Source: Thermodesulfovibrionales bacterium (GTDB lineage Bacteria; Nitrospirota; Thermodesulfovibrionia; Thermodesulfovibrionales; UBA1546). From it: 8,926 bases of DNA. A program made the position numbers and the translations under genes. The notes beneath the pieces are model-generated. The model was not told where the DNA came from. It did not search any database and saw only the letters and a program-made list of their open reading frames with translations. This document shows, one piece after another, positions 1 through 6,052 of this stretch (position 1 is the first letter of the stretch; every line of letters begins with the position of its first letter). The DNA is taken from positions 1 to 8,926 of the forward strand of contig JASEHP010000054.1 in assembly GCA_030018605.1 (NCBI GenBank). Reading direction: 5' to 3'.

Positions 1-184
1 TTTCCCTTGAGAATTATACCCTAATTCATATTTACAGAATTGATGTTACTCTATCGATGCCCCCATGTTAATTGCAGAACTTGAAAAGATTATCCCGCAG
101 GAATAACAGTGAATCCTGAAAAACCTCCCTTTTCTTCATCCCCCTCTTGAAAACCCCGACTGAAACGTGTATAGCCCCTGCCCT
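1..184. other. Left edge, no supported gene
   Basis: No complete gene is supported here. A short frame open from about 44 and ending at a TAA at 104-106 gives a plausible-looking tail (MLIAELEKIIPQE), but it is preceded by an in-frame TGA at 41-43. A second frame runs from the window edge to a stop at 72-74. Joining the two would need a frameshift, so a decayed gene end is possible but unproven. Just before the 110-bp repeat, 173-184 shows weaker similarity to the bases before the second repeat copy. Confidence 0.3.
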
Positions 185-294
185 GTCAATATCCCCAATA
201 TCTCCCTGTACCTTGCAGCGGTTTTTTCAACAATCTCATCTTGAAGTTTGGGGTAATTTTCTGGCGGCATATCCCTTGTGTTATAATTAACAAA
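185..294 (+). repeat. 110-bp direct repeat, copy 1 (purC 3'-end-derived)
   Basis: Identical over all 110 bases to 1506-1615, same orientation, offset 1321. Its first 69 bases match the 3' end of purC (2111-2179) with 9 mismatches by hand alignment. Read on the minus strand it encodes the PurC tail DEIVEKTAARYREILGILTG. In this copy the purC stop is lost: the minus frame continues past the tail to a later TGA. The remaining 41 bases are not purC-like and carry the promoter for the downstream gene. Similarity between the two copies continues weakly through the ribosome-binding site. Inference: an attachment-like or duplicated expression segment. Confidence 0.95.
279..287 (+). promoter_or_regulatory. 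Extended -10 promoter inside repeat copy 1
   Basis: TGTTATAAT is a perfect extended -10 (TG-N-TATAAT). No good -35 is visible; the best at 17-bp spacing is TTCTGG at 259-264. The -10 ends 22 bases before the ATG at 310, giving a predicted leader of about 16 nt that holds GGAGG at 298-302. It drives the SPFH gene. Confidence 0.6.
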
Positions 295-309
295 AAAGGA
301 GGCACTATA

Positions 310-1167
310 ATGGATGAAAGGGATGTTTACAGGGCAAAGGAGGCAATGCAGTCTGCAATGAAGAAAGGCCCTATGAAGCTGGTGCTGATTATTGGAGCAA
401 TTCTGGTGTTTTTCGTATTTTTAAATCCATGGGTTCAGATAGGGGCAGGTGAAAGAGGCGTTGTCCTTAATTTTGGCGCTGTCCAGAAGAATGTGCTTGG
501 AGAAGGGCTACATTTCAGGATACCTATAGTGCAGAAGGTTGTCCCGATGGATGTCAAGGTTCAGAAATCTTTAACAAAGTCTGCTGCCTCATCGGCTGAC
601 CTTCAGGAAGTGAGTTCAGAGGTTGCGCTTAACTATCATATAGTTCAGGATAAGGCAAATATTGTCTATCAGTCCATCGGCATACACTTTAAAGAGCGAA
701 TCATAGACCCTGCAGTGCAGGAAGTGGTAAAGGCTGTGACAGCCAGGTATTCAGCAGAAGAGCTTATCACAAAGAGGCCGGCGGTAAGCGAGGCAATGAG
801 AGCAAACCTTACTGAAAGACTCATGGCGCACAACATAGCAGTTGATGCATTCTCTATTGTCGATTTTAGTTTCTCCAAGATTTTTACGGAAGCCATTGAG
901 TCAAAGCAGACAGCAGAACAACACGCTCAAAAAGCAAAAAGGGACCTGGAGAGGATAAAGATAGAGGCAGAACAGAAGATTACAGCAGCCAAGGCAGAGG
1001 CAGAGTCCCTGAGGCTGCAGAGAGCAAATATTTCACCGGACCTTATAGAGCTTAGAAAGATAGAGGCCAATCTCAAGGCTATAGATAAATGGAATGGGAT
1101 ACTTCCACAGGTTACAGGCGGTGGAGCAGTGCCATTTATTGGTGTGGGAGATATACATAAAAAATAA
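310..1167 (+). CDS. SPFH/prohibitin-family membrane protein
   Basis: 285 aa. A short charged N-terminus is followed by one hydrophobic segment (about residues 22-39), then an SPFH/band-7 domain opening with GAGERGVVLNFG and GLHFRIP (about 45-200). An alanine- and charge-rich coiled coil follows (about 195-240), and a conserved-looking tail with WNGILPQV. This is the plan of bacterial prohibitin/HflC-like proteins, which assemble into membrane rings and often modulate proteases or membrane microdomains; the role here is unknown. The ATG at 310 is chosen because GGAGG sits 8 nt upstream and the promoter ends at 287. A longer frame from a TTG at 241 would start inside the repeat, upstream of the promoter. 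It is followed after 31 bp by a zinc-ribbon gene. No hflK partner is present. Confidence 0.9.
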   Translation: MDERDVYRAKEAMQSAMKKGPMKLVLIIGAILVFFVFLNPWVQIGAGERGVVLNFGAVQKNVLGEGLHFRIPIVQKVVPMDVKVQKSLTKSAASSADLQEVSSEVALNYHIVQDKANIVYQSIGIHFKERIIDPAVQEVVKAVTARYSAEELITKRPAVSEAMRANLTERLMAHNIAVDAFSIVDFSFSKIFTEAIESKQTAEQHAQKAKRDLERIKIEAEQKITAAKAEAESLRLQRANISPDLIELRKIEANLKAIDKWNGILPQVTGGGAVPFIGVGDIHKK

Positions 1168-1198
1168 ACGAATAATAAGAAGAAAGTAGAGATTCCCA

Positions 1199-1474
1199 TT
1201 GTTTAGATATGTCTTGCTGGTTATCATTACAGGCATTGCAGGCAGCATTATAGCTGCAAGAAAAGGGCGCAGTCCGATATTGTGGTTTATACTATGCGCC
1301 CTTTTCCCTTTGCTTATTATTGTTATTGCACTGCTTCCACCTATGGTATCTAAAGGGTATACCAAAAAGTGCCCTTACTGTGCAGAGATCATTAAAGAAG
1401 ATGCAATAGTTTGCAAGCATTGCGGCAAGGAGCTACCCATAGAGATGATCAGGGTGTCCTCATATAAGGATTAA
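1199..1474 (+). CDS. Small membrane protein with C-terminal zinc ribbon
   Basis: 91 aa if started at TTG 1199. No ATG or GTG lies between the upstream in-frame stop (TAG 1187-1189) and the protein core, so TTG is the likeliest start, with only a weak purine-rich site upstream. Residues 4-20 and 27-47 are hydrophobic and probably two membrane segments separated by a basic RKGRS turn. The C-terminus has two CxxC pairs (CPYC at 58-61, CKHC at 72-75), a zinc-ribbon arrangement. The function is unknown; many short membrane zinc ribbons are uncharacterised. It lies 31 bp after the SPFH gene on the same strand and ends 31 bp before the second 110-bp repeat, so the two genes form one cargo unit. Confidence 0.75.
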   Translation: MFRYVLLVIITGIAGSIIAARKGRSPILWFILCALFPLLIIVIALLPPMVSKGYTKKCPYCAEIIKEDAIVCKHCGKELPIEMIRVSSYKD

Positions 1475-1505
1475 ACCTTGACATGCTCTACTATACCCCT
1501 ACCCC

Positions 1506-1615
1506 GTCAATATCCCCAATATCTCCCTGTACCTTGCAGCGGTTTTTTCAACAATCTCATCTTGAAGTTTGGGGTAATTTTCTGGCGGCATATCCCTTGT
1601 GTTATAATTAACAAA
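1506..1615 (+). repeat. 110-bp direct repeat, copy 2 (purC 3'-end-derived)
   Basis: Perfect copy of 185-294. Unlike copy 1 it keeps the purC stop: on the minus strand the tail ...LTG is followed by TAG. It shares the extra bases ACCCC with real purC just outside the core. The purC-like part is open on the minus strand, but an in-frame TAG lies upstream over the antitoxin start, so it is a gene end without a gene. It directly precedes the antitoxin gene. Confidence 0.95.
1600..1608 (+). promoter_or_regulatory. Extended -10 promoter inside repeat copy 2
   Basis: Same TGTTATAAT as at 279-287. The -10 ends 21 bases before the antitoxin ATG at 1630, and GGGAGG lies between (1619-1624). Two unrelated gene pairs thus appear to start from identical promoters. 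Autoregulation by the antitoxin is usual for this kind of module, but no clear operator palindrome was seen. Confidence 0.6.
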
Positions 1616-1629
1616 GAAGGGAGGTTGCT

Positions 1630-1818
1630 ATGACTATCGCAAAACAACAAGTTCTTGATTTAATAAAAGACCTGCCCGAGGAAGTGGACATTGATGAGGT
1701 TATGTATCGTCTTTATCTAAGGCAGAAACTTGAAGCTGCCGAGAAAGATGTCCGTGAGGGGCGGCTTATCTCACAAGAGGAGGTTATCAAGGAGACTTCT
1801 AAGTGGTTCACAAGATAA
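1630..1818 (+). CDS. Antitoxin of a RelE/ParE-type toxin-antitoxin module
   Basis: 62 aa, acidic and mostly helical in appearance, with DLPEEVDIDEVMYRLYL in the middle and a charged C-terminal half (GRLISQEEVIKE). This is the look of the small addiction-module antitoxins encoded just before ParE/RelE toxins. The antitoxin would bind and neutralise the downstream toxin and probably repress its own promoter. The ATG has a good ribosome-binding site (GGGAGG at 1619-1624). The gene overlaps the toxin start by 16 nt, which suggests translational coupling. The call rests on size, composition and position; the exact antitoxin family was not determined. Confidence 0.8.
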   Translation: MTIAKQQVLDLIKDLPEEVDIDEVMYRLYLRQKLEAAEKDVREGRLISQEEVIKETSKWFTR

Positions 1819-2099
1819 AGTGGACAATACGAGCGCTTGATGATCTGCATGAGATTTATTCGTTTATTGCAAAGGATTCAAAGAGATATGCTCAAATACA
1901 AATTGAAACTATCCGGAATACTGCTTCAAACCTTGCCGGTTTTCCACTGATGGGTCGCAGCATACCCGAATTCCCTCATCTGCCGTATCGGGAGATTTTA
2001 GTCGGCAACTATCGCGTTCTTTACAGGTTAGAGGAAAATATAGTGATTATAATGTCGGTAGTCCACGGACGGCGATTGCTCAAAGAACCGTCAAGTTAA
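1803..2099 (+). CDS. RelE/ParE-family toxin
   Basis: 98 aa with the RelE/ParE signature: basic N-terminal strand KIKWTIRALDDLHEIYSFI, a PLMGR turn at about 48-52, then REILVGNYRVLYR (64-76) and the terminal strand IIMSVVHGRR (82-91). RelE-type members cut mRNA on the ribosome and ParE-type members poison gyrase; sequence alone does not separate them here, though the VHGRR ending is common in ParE-like proteins. The start is GTG at 1803, inside the antitoxin gene, with AAGGAG at 1789-1794. Its stop (2097-2099) is only 4 bp from the purC stop on the other strand, so there is no room for a terminator between the convergent genes. Confidence 0.9.
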   Translation: MVHKIKWTIRALDDLHEIYSFIAKDSKRYAQIQIETIRNTASNLAGFPLMGRSIPEFPHLPYREILVGNYRVLYRLEENIVIIMSVVHGRRLLKEPSS

Positions 2100-2103
2100 A
2101 TTA

Positions 2104-3021
2104 TTACCCCGTCAATATCCCCAATATTTCTCTATACCGCGCCGCTGTTTTTTCAACAATCTCATCAGGAAGTTTGGGGCCGGGATATGTCTGGTTCCAG
2201 TCAAGGGTTAAAAGATAATCCCTCACGATCTGCTTGTCAAAGCTGTCCTGACTTTTTCCGGGCTTATAATCCTTCATAGACCAGAAGCGCGATGAATCAG
2301 GCGTAAGAACCTCATCTATCAGAATCAGCTTTCCTTCAGTCTTTGACCCTTTGACACTCTGACCCTCTGACCCTTCTATTATTCCAAATTCCATCTTCGT
2401 ATCTGCAATTATTATCCCTTTCTTTTCCGCCATCTCCCTCGCTTTTTTATAGACTCTGAGGCTTGTATCCCTGAGCTTGTTTGCAGTTTCTTCGCCGACT
2501 ATATTTTTCATCTCATCAAAGCTGATATTAATGTCATGCCCCTCTTCTGCTTTAGTGCTTGGAGTGAATATCGGCTCATCAAGCCTTGATGATTCAACAA
2601 GCCCGTCAGGAAGTTTAATACCGCAGACCGTGCCTGATTTTTTGTATTCTTTCCATCCTGAGCCTGAGAGATAACCCCTTACAATGCATTCAACAGGCAT
2701 GGGCTTTGCCTTTTTAACGAGCATGCTCCTTCCTTCAAGGATGTCTTTATATTTGTGCAGAATCTCCGGATAGTCTTTAACATCAGTCGCAACAATATGG
2801 TTTTCTATGATGTCTTTCATCTGATTAAACCAGTATATTGATATCTGAGTAAGAACCCTCCCCTTATCAGGAATGCCGTTCGGAAGAACGACATCAAATG
2901 CAGAGACCCTGTCAGTAGCTATTATCAGAAAGTAGTCATCTGTCTCATAGACATCACGCACCTTTCCGCGCCTTAAGAATTTCACATCCTTCAAATCAGT
3001 CTCCATCAGTACTTGAGCCAT
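2104..3021 (-). CDS. purC: SAICAR synthase (phosphoribosylaminoimidazole-succinocarboxamide synthase)
   Basis: 305 aa. Catalyses ATP-dependent joining of CAIR and aspartate to give SAICAR in de novo purine synthesis, in the cytoplasm. Visible family marks are GKVRDVYE near the N-terminus (19-26), ATDRVSAFDVVLP (35-47), VECIVRGYLSGSGWKEY (110-126), ADTKMEFG (206-213) and IDEVLTPDSSRFW (235-247). Residues about 216-230 (EGSEGQSVKGSKTEG) form an insertion where the family normally has a very short turn; it comes from an 8-bp tandem repeat. ATG 3021 is chosen: AGGAG at 3028-3032 is well spaced and lies inside the end of the ATPase gene, which overlaps purC by 16 nt. An internal Met at codon 6 lacks such a site. 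The last 23 or so codons are the parent-like sequence of the two 110-bp repeats. Confidence 0.97.
   Translation of the reverse strand: MAQVLMETDLKDVKFLRRGKVRDVYETDDYFLIIATDRVSAFDVVLPNGIPDKGRVLTQISIYWFNQMKDIIENHIVATDVKDYPEILHKYKDILEGRSMLVKKAKPMPVECIVRGYLSGSGWKEYKKSGTVCGIKLPDGLVESSRLDEPIFTPSTKAEEGHDINISFDEMKNIVGEETANKLRDTSLRVYKKAREMAEKKGIIIADTKMEFGIIEGSEGQSVKGSKTEGKLILIDEVLTPDSSRFWSMKDYKPGKSQDSFDKQIVRDYLLTLDWNQTYPGPKLPDEIVEKTAARYREILGILTG
2111..2179 (+). repeat. purC 3'-end segment homologous to the 110-bp repeats
   Basis: Matches the first 69 bases of both 110-bp repeats at 60 of 69 positions, in the same direct orientation, and covers purC codons 282-304. In the stretch DEIVEKTAARYREILGILTG all seven codon differences from copy 2 are synonymous. 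Similarity stops abruptly at 2179. With the two copies it brackets the toxin-antitoxin pair and the SPFH pair. Confidence 0.9.
2342..2373. repeat. 4 x 8-bp tandem repeat within purC
   Basis: Units TTTGACCC, TTTGACAC, TCTGACCC, TCTGACCC. It encodes much of the extra loop at PurC residues 216-230. Because the period is 8, successive units are read in different frames, so the repeat is invisible at protein level; the reading frame is nevertheless preserved. Confidence 0.85.
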
Positions 3022-5684
3022 TGCTTTCTCCTGAAAAGTTTTTCTAATTCCACTGCAAAGAATACCACAGATGATATGGCGAGTGTAAATATTAATTCAT
3101 TTAGAGTCAAAGGCTCTGTTTTGAATATTGGATTTAAAAGAGGCACATATATAGTCGCCATCTGAAGGATAAAGGTCAGCACAACAGCACCGAGGAGGTA
3201 TTTATTGGAAAATAATCCTATCCTGAACAACGATTCCTTTTCCGACCTTATGGCAAGGACATGGCCAAGCTGGGTCAAGCAAAGGACTGTGAAAACCATT
3301 GTCTGCCAATGGGCATTCCCTGTATTGATTGACCACGCCTGGATAAAGAGAACTACTCCACCCATCAGGAGACCAACCCATATTGCATGCAATCCCAATC
3401 CATGGGCGAATATGCTTTCTTTTGGATGCCTTGGGGGTCTGCTCATTACATCACCCTCTGCAGGTTCCACAGAAAGGGCCAGTGCAGGGAGTCCGTCCGT
3501 GACGAGATTGATCCAGAGTATATGTATCGGCAGAAGGGGTATCGGCAGCCCTGCCAGCGGCGCAAGGAAGAGAGTCCATATCTCCCCTGAATTTGTTGTC
3601 AGGAGGTATTTTATGAACTTTCTGATGTTGTCATAAATCTTTCTTCCCTCCCTCACCGCCTTTACTATAGTGGCAAAATTGTCATCGAGGAGTATCATAT
3701 GGGATGCCTCTTTAGTAACATCTGTTCCTGTTATCCCCATAGCAACTCCGATATCCGCCCTCTTTAATGCAGGCGCATCATTGACTCCGTCTCCTGTCAT
3801 GGCAACAAACTGGCCCTTGTCCTGAAGCGCTTTCACAATCTTCAGTTTCTGCTCAGGCACAACACGCGCATAGACCTTTATGCCCTCAACCCTTTCCTCG
3901 AATTCTTTTAAGGATAACTTCTCAAGCTCTCTTCCAGTTATGGTATTAAAGTGCACATCATCTTCCTCAATAATGCCTATCCTCCTTGCAATTGCCCACG
4001 CTGTAATCGGATGGTCGCCGGTAATCATAACAGGGATTATTCCGGCTTTTTTGCATATGGAGACTGCCTCTTTTGCTTCTTCTCTCGGGGGGTCCATTAT
4101 TCCAACAATGCCTATGATTATAAGTCCTCTTTCCACATCCTCATGGGACATGCCTGATGGAAGCTCATTCCATCCCCTCATTGCAATGCCGAGAACCCTG
4201 AGTCCGTCAGCAGCCATCTTTTCATTAACCCTGTGAATTTCTTCTCTGTCTATCTTTACTATCCCGCCTGATTTGAGGATGCCGTCTGATTTGTCCAGAA
4301 GAACTTCAATCGCGCCTTTGGTGAAGGAAAGATAAGGTGAATCGGTGAATGGGTGAATCGGTGAATGGATACATTGGTGGAATGTTGTCATGCATTTTCT
4401 TTCGGAATCAAAAGGTATCTCCTCAACCCTCGGGAATAACTCTTCACGCGAGGACTTATCGAATCCGTTTTCTCTGGCAGCAGAAAAAAGAGCAACCTCT
4501 GTAGGATCTCCGATGATATTTCCATCCCTGTCAGGTTTCGCGTCATTGCTTAAAGCAATTGCAGTGAAAAAAGTTGAGAGTTGAGAGTTGAGAGTTAAGA
4601 GTTGTTCTATTCTCCCACTTTTAACTTTTAACTCTTCACTTTTAAGTATTTCCCCTCCTGTATACATCTCTTCCACGCTCATCCTGTTCTGTGTAAGGGT
4701 TCCTGTCTTGTCAGAGCAGATATAAGTTGCGGAGCCGAGTGTCTCAACAGCTGGGAGCTTTCTTATCAGGGCATTCTGCTTAACCATCTTCCTTGCGCCG
4801 AGGGCAAGGGAGATGGTCACCACTGCGGGAAGGGCTTCCGGAATTGCTGCAACAGCAAGGGAAATAGCCGTAAGAAGCATAAGCAAAGGCTCCTCTCCCC
4901 TCATGACGCCTATGCCAAAGACAATGGCGCATATGAACAGGACAGCTACAGCGAGTCTCTGCCCGAAGGCTGCAAGCCTTTTCTGAAGCGGTGTTTTTAC
5001 CTCTTCTTCCTCCTGAAGCATGGTTGCAATCTTTCCAAGCTCGGTGTCCATTCCGGTAGCCGCTGCAATACCGGCGCCTCTGCCGTAAGACACGGTAGTG
5101 CCTTTGTATGCCATATTTTTCCTGTCACCGAGCGGCAGCATCTCGTCATGCAATGCCTGTATATGTTTTTCTACCGGGATAGATTCGCCGGTAAGGGCTG
5201 CCTCTTCAACTTTCAACTGTGCGGTTTCTATCAGCCTCATATCAGCCGAAACTACCTTCCCTGCCTCAAGCAATACAATATCGCCCAGAACAATTTCTAC
5301 TGCGGGGATATTTGCAGGCTTTCCATCTCTTATTACAGTGGCAATCTGCGCTGCCATTTTTTTCAATGCTGCCATCGCCTTCTCAGCCCTGTATTCCTGA
5401 ATAAAGCCTATGACAGCGTTAAGAATAACGATTACAGCTATTGCGATTGTGTCCGAAGGCTCGCCGATAATCCCTGATATCACTGCAGCGGCAATTAGAA
5501 CAAGAATCATGAAGTCCTTGAACTGGTCCATGAACATCATGAACGGAGTCTTCTTCTTTTTTTCCATTAGCTCGTTTGGGCCGTATTCGGCAAGACGCTT
5601 TTGTGCTTCTTCTGAAGAAAGCCCTTTAAGGGATGAATTCAGTCCCTCAATAACTTCATCTGCATTTTTCTGGTGCCAGCGCAT
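3006..5684 (-). CDS. P-type Ca2+-transporting-like ATPase (P2A)
   Basis: 892 aa, full family length. Order: cation-ATPase N domain (1-55), M1-M2 (about 58-95), actuator domain with TGES (165-168), M3-M4 with IPEALP (281-286), phosphorylation motif DKTGT (D325), nucleotide domain with FDSERK and KGA (425-430, 456-458), TGD (555-557), GDGVND (631-636) and a C-terminal membrane block. Metal-site residues match the SERCA/PMR1 pattern: E283 in M4, N698 and E701 in M5, N726, T729 and D730 in M6. M8 has Gln where SERCA has the site-I Glu, so one Ca2+ (or Mn2+) per cycle is likely (inference). It would pump cations out of the cytoplasm. Two in-frame repeat-derived insertions sit in the nucleotide-domain region (about 347-371 and 438-450). 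ATG 5684 has a weak GAGGG upstream; the TGA overlaps purC. Confidence 0.95.
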   Translation of the reverse strand: MRWHQKNADEVIEGLNSSLKGLSSEEAQKRLAEYGPNELMEKKKKTPFMMFMDQFKDFMILVLIAAAVISGIIGEPSDTIAIAVIVILNAVIGFIQEYRAEKAMAALKKMAAQIATVIRDGKPANIPAVEIVLGDIVLLEAGKVVSADMRLIETAQLKVEEAALTGESIPVEKHIQALHDEMLPLGDRKNMAYKGTTVSYGRGAGIAAATGMDTELGKIATMLQEEEEVKTPLQKRLAAFGQRLAVAVLFICAIVFGIGVMRGEEPLLMLLTAISLAVAAIPEALPAVVTISLALGARKMVKQNALIRKLPAVETLGSATYICSDKTGTLTQNRMSVEEMYTGGEILKSEELKVKSGRIEQLLTLNSQLSTFFTAIALSNDAKPDRDGNIIGDPTEVALFSAARENGFDKSSREELFPRVEEIPFDSERKCMTTFHQCIHSPIHPFTDSPYLSFTKGAIEVLLDKSDGILKSGGIVKIDREEIHRVNEKMAADGLRVLGIAMRGWNELPSGMSHEDVERGLIIIGIVGIMDPPREEAKEAVSICKKAGIIPVMITGDHPITAWAIARRIGIIEEDDVHFNTITGRELEKLSLKEFEERVEGIKVYARVVPEQKLKIVKALQDKGQFVAMTGDGVNDAPALKRADIGVAMGITGTDVTKEASHMILLDDNFATIVKAVREGRKIYDNIRKFIKYLLTTNSGEIWTLFLAPLAGLPIPLLPIHILWINLVTDGLPALALSVEPAEGDVMSRPPRHPKESIFAHGLGLHAIWVGLLMGGVVLFIQAWSINTGNAHWQTMVFTVLCLTQLGHVLAIRSEKESLFRIGLFSNKYLLGAVVLTFILQMATIYVPLLNPIFKTEPLTLNELIFTLAISSVVFFAVELEKLFRRKQWLKY
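4336..4367. repeat. 4 x 8-bp tandem repeat within the ATPase gene
   Basis: Units GGTGAATC, GGTGAATG, GGTGAATC, GGTGAATG, a two-step alternation of an 8-mer. On the coding strand it gives residues about 440-450 (HSPIHPFTDSP), an insertion between MTTFH and YLSFTKGA where related ATPases have only a short hairpin. Confidence 0.9.
4573..4645. repeat. Inverted heptamer array within the ATPase gene
   Basis: Left arm: GTTGAGA three times then GTTAAGA. Core: two diverged heptamers at 4601-4614. Right arm, still in the same 7-bp phase: CCACTTT, TAACTTT, TAACTCT, TCACTTT. The arms are roughly reverse complementary (consensus TTRARAG against CTYTYAA). It is read through without a stop and gives ATPase residues about 347-371, a Lys/Glu- then Leu/Ser-rich linker after the phosphorylation site. 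The same heptamer type recurs at 6540-6588 outside genes. Confidence 0.85.
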
Positions 5685-5720
5685 AGCTGTATTTCCCTCA
5701 ATCCTTCCTGATTACCCAAA

Positions 5721-6020
5721 CTATTTTTTAAAGACACCAAACAACTTATCTATCCCTGTTTTTTCGAGCTTTGCAACTGCCTCAAGCTCTCCTGCATCAA
5801 GCCATATACCCTCGCACTCCGAGCATTTATCCACCTTTATGCCTTTATAATCAATCTCTATCATCTCCATGCCGCATTTAGGGCATCTCATATAATGGAG
5901 ATCCTTTAATCTCTTCTTTTCCTCTTCAGCGAGTTTTTTGTGCTTTTCCTCTTCGAGCTTCTTTCTTTTTTCATACTCCATCCGTGCAATGTATTCTGCT
6001 TCTCTCTCGCTCGGTTTCAT
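5721..6020 (-). CDS. zf-TFIIB domain protein with N-terminal coiled coil
   Basis: 99 aa. Residues 1-42 are very rich in Lys and Glu and probably form one long helix or coiled coil. Residues 44-80 form a zf-TFIIB-type zinc domain: CPKC (46-49), then CSECEGIWLDAGELE (66-80), the characteristic second half of this family. The function of stand-alone bacterial zf-TFIIB proteins is not established, so none is assigned. ATG 6020 has a strong GGAGG site 7 nt upstream. It lies 36 bp before the ATPase gene and 32 bp after the membrane-protein gene, in an apparent operon. Confidence 0.88.
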   Translation of the reverse strand: MKPSEREAEYIARMEYEKRKKLEEEKHKKLAEEEKKRLKDLHYMRCPKCGMEMIEIDYKGIKVDKCSECEGIWLDAGELEAVAKLEKTGIDKLFGVFKK

Positions 6021-6052
6021 AGCTTATCCTCCTTACACATAAATACTCAGTA

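Noticed and set aside
44..106. Possible small gene or gene end at the left edge
   Set aside because: An in-frame TGA at 41-43, too short, and joining to the open frame before it needs a frameshift.
181..270. A minus-strand mini-gene of about 30-45 residues starting at the ATG of DMPPEN in each repeat
   Set aside because: It is the copied PurC tail, lacks a well-spaced ribosome-binding site, and in copy 1 runs past the normal stop; better explained as a gene-end fragment.
241..309. Extension of the SPFH protein to a TTG at 241
   Set aside because: It would place the start inside the 110-bp repeat and upstream of the extended -10 promoter; the ATG at 310 has a strong ribosome-binding site.
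2099..2104. Bidirectional terminator between toxin and purC
   Set aside because: Only 4 bp lie between the stop codons and no hairpin is visible across the junction.
4573..4645. CRISPR or coding tandem repeat
   Set aside because: Units are 7 bp without unique spacers, so not CRISPR; the period is not a multiple of three, so not a protein-level repeat.
3205..5850. Plus-strand open frames opposite the ATPase gene
   Set aside because: Their products have no recognisable domains or ribosome-binding sites and mirror a long, clearly conserved minus-strand gene.
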